64,000 nucleotides of DNA, from the NCBI GenBank assembly GCA_021648445.1, contig JAKISU010000001.1:1-64000 (forward strand). The letters run 5' to 3'. Made by a program: the position numbers and the translations under genes. The DNA is from Flavobacteriaceae bacterium. Its GTDB lineage: Bacteria > Bacteroidota > Bacteroidia > Flavobacteriales > Flavobacteriaceae. The notes beneath the pieces are model-generated. The model saw nothing but the letters and a program-made list of their open reading frames with translations, was not told the DNA's origin and ran no database searches. Shown here piece by piece: positions 54,101-62,327 of this stretch. Position 1 is the first letter of the stretch; each line of letters begins with the position of its first letter.

Positions 54101-54685
54101 TCACTTCATTAAAAGAAACATATCATTGTTTCCACCATGAGGGTTGTGGCAACTGGTACAATTGGTGTTTTCAATATTATCATGGTCTTTATTTGCTAAA
54201 ACCAAAGGAGTGGTATGGCAATTGAGACAAAGTTCTTGTCCAGATCGTAAGAGTAAATTTTTTAATTTAGATTGATGTGGGCTATGACATTGTGTACAGT
54301 CTCCTGATGCTACAGGTCCGTGTAAAATCTTATACGTTTTATTGTAGTCTTCGTGACATTGATTACAAAGATCTGGTAAAGGCAACCTTGGCTTGTCCAT
54401 ATCATTTCTATCATGGCACTTTGCACATTCTCTTTTTCCATAAGGAGTGTGAAGGTTAAATTCATTTCTTACAAAAGATGTCATTGAAATTCCATTGACC
54501 AAAGTGCTATCTATTGTGTATAAAGAATCTTTAATAACAGTAACTTCAACTTCATATGGATTCGGAACACCATCAAATAAAAAAGACCTTACGCTATAAC
54601 TAAATTTAGGTGTGCATGCCCAGAGTAATAATAGAGCAATGATAAATAATAAATAATTTATATGTTTATGTTTATCCTGATGCAT
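54101..54685 (-). CDS. 5-haem cytochrome c lipoprotein
   Basis: A 194-residue lipoprotein (lipobox LWAC at residues 21-24) with five CxxCH motifs: CAKCH, CNQCH, CTQCH, CLNCH and CTSCH, the last three with CHxPH-type endings (CHSPH, CHNPH). First gene of the operon with the beta-barrel and the 11-haem protein. The anchor suggests it sits at a membrane face, periplasmic or surface, passing electrons into or out of the barrel. Confidence 0.88.
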   Translation of the reverse strand: MHQDKHKHINYLLFIIALLLLWACTPKFSYSVRSFLFDGVPNPYEVEVTVIKDSLYTIDSTLVNGISMTSFVRNEFNLHTPYGKRECAKCHDRNDMDKPRLPLPDLCNQCHEDYNKTYKILHGPVASGDCTQCHSPHQSKLKNLLLRSGQELCLNCHTTPLVLANKDHDNIENTNCTSCHNPHGGNNDMFLLMK

Positions 54686-54807
54686 GTAATTTTTTTTAGT
54701 TTAACATGGGTCTAAACATTTTTATTTCAGAAAGACATATTGGATTTAAATGAAACTCTTAAATGCATTAATTTTAATAATTCTTATTATCCTCGTTTTT
54801 TATCGCT

Positions 54808-55902
54808 TTACTCTTTTGAATTTTCAAGTTTTCCTTTTACTGGCACAATACGTCCATAAACACTTATTTTATCAGGACCAAACTGATTAGCAACAAAAAT
54901 TAAGTATTCTAACTTAAATTTAGGATCAACATATTTTTCAAAATATTTTAAATTATCATAATCTATAATCACTTTAGTGGGTAGCCACATATCTCCTGGG
55001 CCTTTATAACTACCACCAAAAAACAATAGCAATTCTCCGTCTTTGTTAAATATTTGTACATTCTCAAAACTGGCATCTACTACATATAAATTTTCTTCAC
55101 GATCAACAGCTATTCCTTTAGGGCGTACCAGTTCACCAATGTTTTTACCATATTTTCCAACAGTACTTAAATATTCACCTTTATGGGTAAATATTTTAAC
55201 AGTACCATTCCCCATATCACTTACATAAATCTTACCTTTCAATACAAAAATATTTGTAGGTTTATATAAAAAACTATCATCTCCTTTTTCAGATTTTGGA
55301 AAATAAAACTCAAACTCATGTGTGTCTTCTTTATACACATTTACTCTATTATTACCAGAATCTGGTACATATATTTTATTTTCGTAAACAAAGACATCAG
55401 TTGGTTTAATATTTTCTTTTTTACCAAACGATGTGATATATTTACCTATACTATCAAAGATAGCTATTTTTTGTAGATTAACATCTGCAACATATAGTTG
55501 GTCATTGGTGTCAACATAGCAATTAATAGGTAATTTTAATTGATACGGTCCTGTAGGAACAAAATAATTAAATTCTTTAGTTTCAAAATCAATAATTTCA
55601 AGCCCGCCTATAGAAACATCACATACATATAGTTTACCATTACGCATAAATATTCCATAAGGTTTTCTAATTGGCATCACCTGTTTTTTTCCAACAACAG
55701 ATGTTGCAAATGCTGATTGTTTACGAGCAATATCTTGTGAACTACTAATACGAGTGAGATATTGAATTCTTGCAGTATCTGGTGGAGGCGGATAGATAAT
55801 AATTTCTTTTGTAGATTTATTATGAATACGTGGAGAACATGAAGTAAAGAGCAATAAAAAAGTTGCAATTATAAAAAATCCGAAATAAAATTTAAACTTC
55901 AT
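54808..55902 (-). CDS. NHL-repeat beta-propeller lipoprotein
   Basis: A 364-residue lipoprotein (lipobox FTSC near residues 19-22). Six NHL-like blades of about 45 residues follow, for example GIFMRNGKLYVCDVSIGGLEIID, DVFVYENKIYVPDSGNNRVNVY, and GIAVDREENLYVVDASFENVQIF. NHL propellers bind proteins or glycans. In Geobacter, NHL genes occur beside outer-surface cytochromes such as omcS. It is monocistronic, with a near-perfect Fnr-like site 85 bp upstream. Confidence 0.85.
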   Translation of the reverse strand: MKFKFYFGFFIIATFLLLFTSCSPRIHNKSTKEIIIYPPPPDTARIQYLTRISSSQDIARKQSAFATSVVGKKQVMPIRKPYGIFMRNGKLYVCDVSIGGLEIIDFETKEFNYFVPTGPYQLKLPINCYVDTNDQLYVADVNLQKIAIFDSIGKYITSFGKKENIKPTDVFVYENKIYVPDSGNNRVNVYKEDTHEFEFYFPKSEKGDDSFLYKPTNIFVLKGKIYVSDMGNGTVKIFTHKGEYLSTVGKYGKNIGELVRPKGIAVDREENLYVVDASFENVQIFNKDGELLLFFGGSYKGPGDMWLPTKVIIDYDNLKYFEKYVDPKFKLEYLIFVANQFGPDKISVYGRIVPVKGKLENSKE

Positions 55903-55986
55903 TTTTATTAAATTTAATACTTGTTTAGTAAAATATTTTAATACATTAATATTTAGTGAAGGTATAAGAAATCACATCACTATTCT

Positions 55987-56000
55987 ATGATTAAAATCAG
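55987..56000. promoter_or_regulatory. imperfect Crp/Fnr-type palindrome
   Basis: ATGAT-TAAA-ATCAG, nine of ten positions of the ATGAT-N4-ATCAT dyad, 85 bp before the NHL lipoprotein start. Confidence 0.35.
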
Positions 56001-56050
56001 GTTTTATATTGGCTAACCTTTGTAGTGTTTAATGTAAATATTGTCATAAT

Positions 56051-56078
56051 AAAGAAGGGGCAAAATAGCCCCTTCTTT
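56051..56078 (-). terminator. strong terminator of the 4-haem cytochrome gene
   Basis: AAAGAAGGGGC / GCCCCTTCTTT, an 11-bp GC-rich perfect stem with a 6-nt loop, 27 bp after the stop of the 4-haem gene. With the operator-like site upstream it defines a single-gene transcript. Confidence 0.85.
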
Positions 56079-56104
56079 ATTAAAATTGATTTAAGTCATC
56101 TCTA

Positions 56105-56743
56105 CTACATATTATGACAAGTTAAACAAAGGGCACTACCGGCATTAGATTTAACTAGTAGATTACCAACACCAGAACCATTATGTACATCATGACAAGA
56201 AGAGCATTGCACTTTACTACCAAGTAATAAATCAGCATCAATAGTACTTCCAAGTCCTGAACTTGCTGAAGTTGGGTCGAATAAACCGCCATCAAGCGTT
56301 GCTAAAGCAGCATCATAGGTAAAAGAAACAGGGTGTTCATTACTTAGATCAATTCCAAGAAGTTCACCACCGGTCATAAACTCAGTACCTCCGGTTTGCC
56401 CGCCAAAATTGTCAATAGCTACAGTACCATCGTGACAACTTAAGCATAATTTAGAAGACCCATCCGGCTGACTTGTTGTTGCATCAAAAGATGGTGAAAC
56501 TACATTTGTGTAAAGGTCAAAGGTAGCTGTTGTTACTTCATGATTCCATAAAGGAGCTGTTAAACCGGTAACCGCTCCGTGAGGAGTATGGCAAACCTGA
56601 CAAATCTCTCCTCCCGGATTCCATGTTTCAGTTGAAAAATCGTGATCAGAACCAGCTATATTTTGCCCAAAACTTACTGTTGACATTAATACAGCTAAAC
56701 TCAAAGTTAATACTAATTTTTTTGTTTTTTTCATGAGACTCAT
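56105..56743 (-). CDS. 4-haem cytochrome c, OmcE-like filament candidate
   Basis: A 212-residue exported protein (signal residues 1-26, ending VSFG) with four CxxCH motifs at residues 48 (CQVCHTPH), 100 (CLSCHDGT), 180 (CSSCHDVH) and 206 (CLTCH, near the C-terminus). The spacing, the PLWN segment, IDLSNEHPVSFTYDAAL and the SNAGSALCLTCH ending match my memory of OmcE-type tetrahaem cytochromes, which polymerise into extracellular filaments in Geobacter. Free histidines (H34, H55, H68, H137, H187) suffice for four bis-His haems. It has its own operator-like site and strong terminator, as expected for an abundant structural subunit. A start three codons later (56734) is possible. Confidence 0.85.
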   Translation of the reverse strand: MSLMKKTKKLVLTLSLAVLMSTVSFGQNIAGSDHDFSTETWNPGGEICQVCHTPHGAVTGLTAPLWNHEVTTATFDLYTNVVSPSFDATTSQPDGSSKLCLSCHDGTVAIDNFGGQTGGTEFMTGGELLGIDLSNEHPVSFTYDAALATLDGGLFDPTSASSGLGSTIDADLLLGSKVQCSSCHDVHNGSGVGNLLVKSNAGSALCLTCHNM

Positions 56744-56816
56744 ATTTACGTTAACTAAAAAGAAGATATATTCATATATATCGGTACGAATTTAAGAACA
56801 GAATTAATATAAAAGA

Positions 56817-56830
56817 ATGATTTTTATCAT
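56817..56830. promoter_or_regulatory. Crp/Fnr-type palindrome before the 4-haem cytochrome
   Basis: ATGAT-TTTT-ATCAT, perfect dyad, 74 bp before the 4-haem start, almost the same distance as at ccsBA. Confidence 0.55.
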
Positions 56831-56882
56831 GTTTGATAGTATTTGTTACAATAAATTAATATTGTCGGATAAAACGTTAAAG

Positions 56883-58583
56883 TCAATCATTCATCATATT
56901 ATTATATGAATATGGATTATGATTCTCACCATGGCATGTCAAATAACAACTACCTCTGCCTACCCCTGTATCTTCATATCTTAAAATACCACTAGATGAA
57001 GGTGTAACAATTCCGGTTCTAAAATTTATCAGATTAGAATTATTGATACTGTTACCTTGCGTACTACTAATACCGTGCGGATCATGACAAACACTACATG
57101 AAGTTCTCTCATCAACAATATGCTTTTTATGTCCGTTAAAAGTATTCGTATCACTGATAATATTATCTCTATTATGACAGCTGTAGCAAAGCTCATAATT
57201 TGCTACAGACTCAGGAGTATTATTATCAGTTGAATATTGTAACTTTAACAGTTGAGGGTAAATTGATCCATGAGGGCCAGAAGCACCTCCTGTATCGTTA
57301 CTTGCATGACAATCTGTACAGTATAGAACAGTGCTTATAGTGTTTGGAGCTATAAGATTAGCTGTAACTTCAGTATTATTCCTCGGACCTACTACCGGAT
57401 GGTAAGAAGGGTTTGAAGTATCAAATTCCAATCGTACATTATTTTGATTAATTTGCCGTGAAACGGTAGGTGCCGGAGTCCAAGAATTTCCCGCATGGCA
57501 TTTATAGCATATTTCATAAGCATATGTTACTCTACTTACCTCATTACCTGCCTGATTAATTCCGTTTACGCCTTTATTAAATCCGTTTACAAACGGAGCA
57601 GTAGCTGTAGTTGCATTTGATGCATGTGGATTGTGACAGTCTTCACATTCAACATGTTTGGTTGCAACTGAGGCTGCTTCTATAGGATCATGAACTCCTG
57701 TATATCTATATATGTCATGCTTAAAGGTTTTAGCAAAATCTGCCTGAACATTTTTTGCGGCAACATTTCCATTATGGCAATCAAGGCAATTATTTTCTTC
57801 AGGAACATATTTTAATAATCTTGGTTTGCCATTTGCATTATGTGAATCATGACAATTAGCACATGCATTTTGCGAAACAGTAGCATAAGCAGATTCAATA
57901 TGTACCCAAGGATCTGCACCTGTTCCATTCCATGTATTTATAGAAGTACTATGACTACTATTTGTCCAATACGTTCTATCATGACACGTAAAGCATAAAG
58001 CAGAATATTCATTGGAAGCCACCAAAAATTTTGGATTGGTTTCTTTATGTGGATCATGACAAGAGGTACATTGTAATTTTGAATTATTATCTAACTCGGC
58101 AACTAATAACGGAGGTGTTTTTAATTGACCGTCTGATGCAGCTAAAGCAGCATCATATCTAAATGAAATAGGATGATCGTTTGATAAATCTGTTGTAAGG
58201 TTATTCTTAGAAGTTATTCTATTACCCATTGTCATAGCTATAGATTTAGATCGACTGACCAGATCTCCTAATGCTATGGTACCATCGTGGCATGACAGGC
58301 ATAAAATTGAACTGCCATCGGGTTGTCCGGGTACAGCATCTAAGGTTGAACTATTGTATAACAAATAAGTTGTACCGGTTATTTTTTTATTCCACATAGG
58401 CGATTTAGGATTACTACTATGGGGAGTGTGACAAAATATACAAATTTCAGATTCTGTAGTAGATTTAACCATTTTTGAGCTGCTTACAGATAAATTATGT
58501 TTTGAAGTAACAATAGATTGTGAGTTTACCAAAACGGGAAACCAGATTAAAATAACTGCTATTATAATTATTATTTTTTTCAT
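56883..58583 (-). CDS. 12-haem cytochrome c with OmcE-like N-terminal domain
   Basis: A 566-residue exported protein with eleven CxxCH motifs plus a last CYLTCH (CxxxCH). The first four (residues 48, 95, 172, 197: CIFCHTPH, CLSCHDGT, CTSCHDPH, CFTCH) align with the whole 4-haem neighbour, including PMWN and TDLSNDHPISFRYDAALA; the first motif is at the same residue number. The remaining motifs form a C-terminal extension of about 350 residues: CANCH, CLDCH, CEDCH, CYKCH, CTDCH, CYSCH, CSVCH, CYLTCH. It is 1 bp from the NHL gene upstream. It could cap, anchor or wire the filament; this is inference. Confidence 0.88.
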   Translation of the reverse strand: MKKIIIIIAVILIWFPVLVNSQSIVTSKHNLSVSSSKMVKSTTESEICIFCHTPHSSNPKSPMWNKKITGTTYLLYNSSTLDAVPGQPDGSSILCLSCHDGTIALGDLVSRSKSIAMTMGNRITSKNNLTTDLSNDHPISFRYDAALAASDGQLKTPPLLVAELDNNSKLQCTSCHDPHKETNPKFLVASNEYSALCFTCHDRTYWTNSSHSTSINTWNGTGADPWVHIESAYATVSQNACANCHDSHNANGKPRLLKYVPEENNCLDCHNGNVAAKNVQADFAKTFKHDIYRYTGVHDPIEAASVATKHVECEDCHNPHASNATTATAPFVNGFNKGVNGINQAGNEVSRVTYAYEICYKCHAGNSWTPAPTVSRQINQNNVRLEFDTSNPSYHPVVGPRNNTEVTANLIAPNTISTVLYCTDCHASNDTGGASGPHGSIYPQLLKLQYSTDNNTPESVANYELCYSCHNRDNIISDTNTFNGHKKHIVDERTSCSVCHDPHGISSTQGNSINNSNLINFRTGIVTPSSSGILRYEDTGVGRGSCYLTCHGENHNPYSYNNMMND

Positions 58584-59582
58584 TTATTTCTCATTGATGA
58601 GTTGAAATATTTGAATTCTAGAATTATAACTATCTGCTATATAAATATAGTTTTTTTCATCAATATAAATACCTGAGGGCATCCAAAATTGTTCCTTACC
58701 TCTACCCTGTTCACCAAATTGGTACAAGAAATTCCCTGAAATATCAAAGACCTGAACAGTATGATATAATGCATCAGTTATATAAATATTACCAAAAGAA
58801 TCTGTAGCAATACCTTTTGGTCTGGCAAAATAACCTGTTGCATTTCCCGCCTCACCAAATATGGAAATTACTTCTCCTGTTTTATTAAATACTTGTATTC
58901 TAAAATTCATTGCATCAATAACATACACATTACCTATTTTGTCAATCCAAATTGATGTAGGGAAATTAAATTCTCCTGAAGCGACTCCTCTCTTCCCTAT
59001 TGTTTTGATTAATTCTCCTTGTTCATTTAGTACAGAAATTCTATGAGCACCAGTATCAACTACCCAAACTTCTTTTGAGATTATAGAATAAGCAATTCCG
59101 GTTGGTTGTTGTAATTTGATATTTTCATTTAATACTTCTAGTTTCTTTTGACTTTCATTTAACTTAAAAATTTTGTTTAGACGAGAATCCGTAAATAAAA
59201 TTTCGTCATTCGTAAATGAACAAAAATTAACTAAAGAATTGAAACTAACCTTATTTTTCTTTAATACTTTGGGTATCTTTTTTTTACTTTCATTTATAGT
59301 AAAGATTGTACCAACTCCTTGATCTAAAATATAAAAGGAATCAGGATTTATTGCAATGATATCAATAGGTTTGATTATTTTAAAGGTATTCTTTTTACCA
59401 AAGATAAATTTAGCAAACCAACCTTTTTTTGAAACCTCTTTTTGCCCTTTGAATAAGGGAAATTGACTTACCCATTGAACCTTAAAAGTTTTAAAAGATT
59501 GCTCTTTATCTATGTTTATAATTTTTTGCGCTTCTCCTCTAACAAAAAGGAAAAGAAAAAAAACACCAATTAGTAACTTCAT
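58584..59582 (-). CDS. NHL-repeat six-bladed beta-propeller protein
   Basis: A 332-residue exported protein (signal residues 1-18, ending GEAQ) with six NHL-like blades: IDIIAINPDSFYILDQGVGTI, GIAYSIISKEVWVVDTGAHRISV, SIWIDKIGNVYVIDAMNFRIQVF, GIATDSFGNIYITDALYHTVQVF and GIYIDEKNYIYIADSYNSRIQIF. It differs from the 54808 propeller in lacking a lipobox. It overlaps or abuts the 12-haem gene by 1 bp, so the two are co-translated partners, as NHL/cytochrome pairs are in other electron-transfer clusters. Confidence 0.88.
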   Translation of the reverse strand: MKLLIGVFFLFLFVRGEAQKIINIDKEQSFKTFKVQWVSQFPLFKGQKEVSKKGWFAKFIFGKKNTFKIIKPIDIIAINPDSFYILDQGVGTIFTINESKKKIPKVLKKNKVSFNSLVNFCSFTNDEILFTDSRLNKIFKLNESQKKLEVLNENIKLQQPTGIAYSIISKEVWVVDTGAHRISVLNEQGELIKTIGKRGVASGEFNFPTSIWIDKIGNVYVIDAMNFRIQVFNKTGEVISIFGEAGNATGYFARPKGIATDSFGNIYITDALYHTVQVFDISGNFLYQFGEQGRGKEQFWMPSGIYIDEKNYIYIADSYNSRIQIFQLINEK

Positions 59583-59616
59583 TCTTTTACCTTTTAACTT
59601 CTGCTTTTATGTTATA

Positions 59617-59683
59617 GAGGCTGCCTAAAAAATGATAATTGCACTTCGAACAGACAGTTTGATAACCCATTTTAGACAGCCTC
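59617..59683. mobile_element. short MITE-like inverted repeat
   Basis: A 67-bp segment with 14-bp inverted ends GAGGCTGCCTAAAA / TTTTAGACAGCCTC (13 of 14). Ends of this kind resemble IS termini. It lies in the gap between the monohaem cytochrome and the NHL gene and may also act as a terminator there. No clear target duplication. Confidence 0.5.
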
Positions 59684-59747
59684 ATCATTAAATAATATTC
59701 ACATAGACTTGATTTTCAAACCACAACTATTACTCATAGTTTTATTT

Positions 59748-60155
59748 CTATTCTTCTAAAGTTCTCATATAATTTACAATCAACCATCTATCTTCATCGC
59801 TAGAAACTTTTTTTTCAAATTTAGGCATGTCATCTCTGCCTTTAGTAACTTTATAAAATAATTCACCATCTGTTTGTACTTGAAATTCTGCAGAAGAAAA
59901 ATCGCCTAAATCGCCTTCTTGTTCATCTGCTTTCGGACCATCGCCAAAGCCTTCTTTACCATGACATGACTTACAATGCTTGTTGTATAATGATTTACCA
60001 ATTGCCTTATTTTCACCATCATTGGCATTTGTTGGATTTTTCATTGTTTTATACTCTTCTGGCACCACCCATTCATCTTGTGTAACAGCATTAAACGAAT
60101 ACAGTGTAAAAATAGCCAGACCTAATAATTGTAATACAATTTTAATTTTTTTCAT
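59748..60155 (-). CDS. monohaem cytochrome c
   Basis: A 135-residue exported class I cytochrome c (signal residues 1-25). One CKSCHGKEGFGDG motif lies near residue 62, and a methionine ligand is likely in RDDMPKFEKKV near 108-118; the C-terminal helix is WLIVNYMRTLEE. Such small cytochromes shuttle electrons across the periplasm. It is the last gene of the NrfD operon, 3 bp from the Ig-like gene, and would accept electrons from the quinol-oxidising complex. Confidence 0.92.
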   Translation of the reverse strand: MKKIKIVLQLLGLAIFTLYSFNAVTQDEWVVPEEYKTMKNPTNANDGENKAIGKSLYNKHCKSCHGKEGFGDGPKADEQEGDLGDFSSAEFQVQTDGELFYKVTKGRDDMPKFEKKVSSDEDRWLIVNYMRTLEE

Positions 60156-60158
60156 AAT

Positions 60159-61019
60159 TTATAAATTTTTGTGTTTAGAAATTCTAAAAAGGTTAAATAA
60201 TAAAATGAACAAATATGCCCAGACGCCAACTATTATTAAATTGGGCACAATTAGTAAAAATTTTGGCGTTTTATTTGGTGGAGACCACATAGTACGTTGA
60301 TCAAAAGTTGATAAATCTTTAATTGGTTCTCCAATATCTGTAAGTATGAATGTTTTTATTGTTCCGTAATCATCACTGTCTTCCAGTATAACTTCATAAT
60401 TCAATTTTCCATTCAAACCCGGCATTTTTTCTGTAATTGGCACATTAATCATGCCTTTTTCATTGGTAAAATAAACCTCTTTACCAATAGTAAGTGGAGC
60501 GAAGAAACGTTGTAAATTTACTTTTAATTCAGCATTTTCTATTGGAGTATCACCAGTATCTGTCAATTGAGCTACAATCACAGGTTCTTCGTTTTCAAAT
60601 TTTACTTCAGCTCTTAAATTTGCTAATTTAACAGTAGTACTTTTGGAGATTTTTTTAAAATTTGAGGATTCTTTATGAATAACTCTAAAAGTATATTGGT
60701 CTCGATTATCTTCAAATACTTTAGATAAATTAAATTCTCCTAACCCTTTTTTATTTAATGTTATGTCTCCTAAATAAACAAGGCTGTCATTTTCAAACTC
60801 GTTATAGATTTTAAAATCTAAACCTGCAGCTGGTTTATATTTTTTACCTTCTTTAAACTTCGCTGCAACCTTCAGGAATTTCAAATCATCTATTTTATTA
60901 AATTGTACTGAAACTCTGGCTTTTTGTTTTTTTGATTGTGCATTAATAGCAGCTATTGATAATACTATCAAAGTAAAACAAATAAAAACTAATAATTTAC
61001 TTCTTTTATTCCTCATCAT
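60159..61019 (-). CDS. membrane-anchored Ig-like periplasmic protein of the NrfD operon
   Basis: A 286-residue protein with a signal or anchor at residues 9-28 and a TM segment at the C-terminus (about 255-276, FLLIVPNLIIVGVWAYLFILLFNLF). Between are two beta-sandwich-like, Ig-type domains (KFEGKKYKPAAGLDFKIYNEF-like start; EPVIVAQLTDTGDTPIENAELKVNL). No haem or Fe-S motif. It overlaps the NrfD gene by 14 bp, so it is probably an accessory or scaffold subunit of that complex. I do not recognise a named family. Confidence 0.7.
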   Translation of the reverse strand: MMRNKRSKLLVFICFTLIVLSIAAINAQSKKQKARVSVQFNKIDDLKFLKVAAKFKEGKKYKPAAGLDFKIYNEFENDSLVYLGDITLNKKGLGEFNLSKVFEDNRDQYTFRVIHKESSNFKKISKSTTVKLANLRAEVKFENEEPVIVAQLTDTGDTPIENAELKVNLQRFFAPLTIGKEVYFTNEKGMINVPITEKMPGLNGKLNYEVILEDSDDYGTIKTFILTDIGEPIKDLSTFDQRTMWSPPNKTPKFLLIVPNLIIVGVWAYLFILLFNLFRISKHKNL

Positions 61020-62325
61020 TATCGGTATTTAAGGATTCTACTATATTATTTTCTTCAGCAGTTTCGTGGATTGGAATAATTGGCAGATATCTTACCAATA
61101 GTGTTACAATAAGGAGTGCTCCTGCCAAAGTACCCCAAGTAATTAACCATTCAAGATATGTTGGGTTATAGTGATGCCATGATTCAGGTACACCTTGAAT
61201 AGGTAAAAACGGATGTAATAATGTTGGTATGACTATAATGAACCGTTTCCACCAAGCAGCTATAACAACCACCAAAGCAATAATAAATAATGGTAATGGC
61301 TTACGCATTCTTTTGAATAATAAGGCAATGACCGGTAATACCAATCCGCCGATAATTACTGACCAAAATAACAATGCATCATGTCCAAAAAATAATTCTT
61401 TTAAGTGTTCTGCCTCTTTTTCTGTTGTTTTATAAGCTGGTACTAAATACTCATTTACATTAAAGTATATATAAATTAAGCATAACATTACTAAAAGTTT
61501 ACCCATCATATCAAAATGAAAATCTGTGATATAATCTTTCAGACGGTGGGTTTTTCTTAAGATGTACATTAAACTAATTACACCTCCTGCTCCTGCAACA
61601 AAAGCTCCTGCAATAAAATAAGGTCCAAAATTAGAGCTGTCCCATCCCGGTCTATACGTTGTTGCAAATAACCATGCCGTTACTGTATGAATACCAAAGG
61701 CAACGGGAATAATTAAAACAGATAATGTGTTTATAGACCACTTGTAAATATTTTTCTGTTTGGTATTTCCGTTCCAATTTAAAGAAAGTCTTCCATACCA
61801 TTTTGCAAGTATTTTATTATCTTTAAATTTCCTTCTTAAAATTTGAAAATCTGGCAATAAAGGGAAATAAAGAAGTAAAATGCTAATAACCAGATAAGTA
61901 GTAATGACTATTACGTCCCAAATTATAGGGGATTGTAACCTGCCATGTAAAAGGAGATTATAAATTCTATCTGGTCTCCCCATATCTATAATAATCGTTA
62001 AACCAGCCATGATTATTGCAGCTATGGCTATAATCTCTGAAATTCTAGTTAAGGGTGTAGCCCATTTAACTCCTGATAGCCTTAAAATAGCTGTAACCAG
62101 TGATCCAACCAAACTAATAGCTACAAAAAATACAAAGTTAGAAATATAGATACCCCAAAGGGCATAATCGCGCATATCAGTAATTACCAATCCTTCTTTA
62201 ATTTGGATAATATAAGCATAGATTGCGGCAATAATAGTTACAATTAATAATGCTACCCATATTTTTCCATAAATATTGAATTTTTTAGGAGCTAGATCCT
62301 TTGTTAATTGGTCAAAAGTTTTCAT
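61006..62325 (-). CDS. NrfD/PsrC-type quinol-interacting membrane subunit
   Basis: A 439-residue polytopic membrane protein, about nine or ten TM segments, of the NrfD/PsrC/DmsC-type superfamily. GRPDRIYNLLLHGRLQSPIIWDV and FGIHTVTAWLFATTYRPGWDSSNFGPYF, with conserved charged and histidine residues, fit the quinone site and loops of the PsrC/ActC group. It transfers electrons between menaquinol and a periplasmic Fe-S partner. The acidic tail ENNIVESLNTDNDEE is cytoplasmic or periplasmic. It is 2 bp from the Fe-S gene. No molybdopterin catalytic subunit is encoded nearby, which points to an electron-transfer-only role. Confidence 0.92.
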   Translation of the reverse strand: MKTFDQLTKDLAPKKFNIYGKIWVALLIVTIIAAIYAYIIQIKEGLVITDMRDYALWGIYISNFVFFVAISLVGSLVTAILRLSGVKWATPLTRISEIIAIAAIIMAGLTIIIDMGRPDRIYNLLLHGRLQSPIIWDVIVITTYLVISILLLYFPLLPDFQILRRKFKDNKILAKWYGRLSLNWNGNTKQKNIYKWSINTLSVLIIPVAFGIHTVTAWLFATTYRPGWDSSNFGPYFIAGAFVAGAGGVISLMYILRKTHRLKDYITDFHFDMMGKLLVMLCLIYIYFNVNEYLVPAYKTTEKEAEHLKELFFGHDALLFWSVIIGGLVLPVIALLFKRMRKPLPLFIIALVVVIAAWWKRFIIVIPTLLHPFLPIQGVPESWHHYNPTYLEWLITWGTLAGALLIVTLLVRYLPIIPIHETAEENNIVESLNTDNDEE

Positions 62326-62327
62326 GG

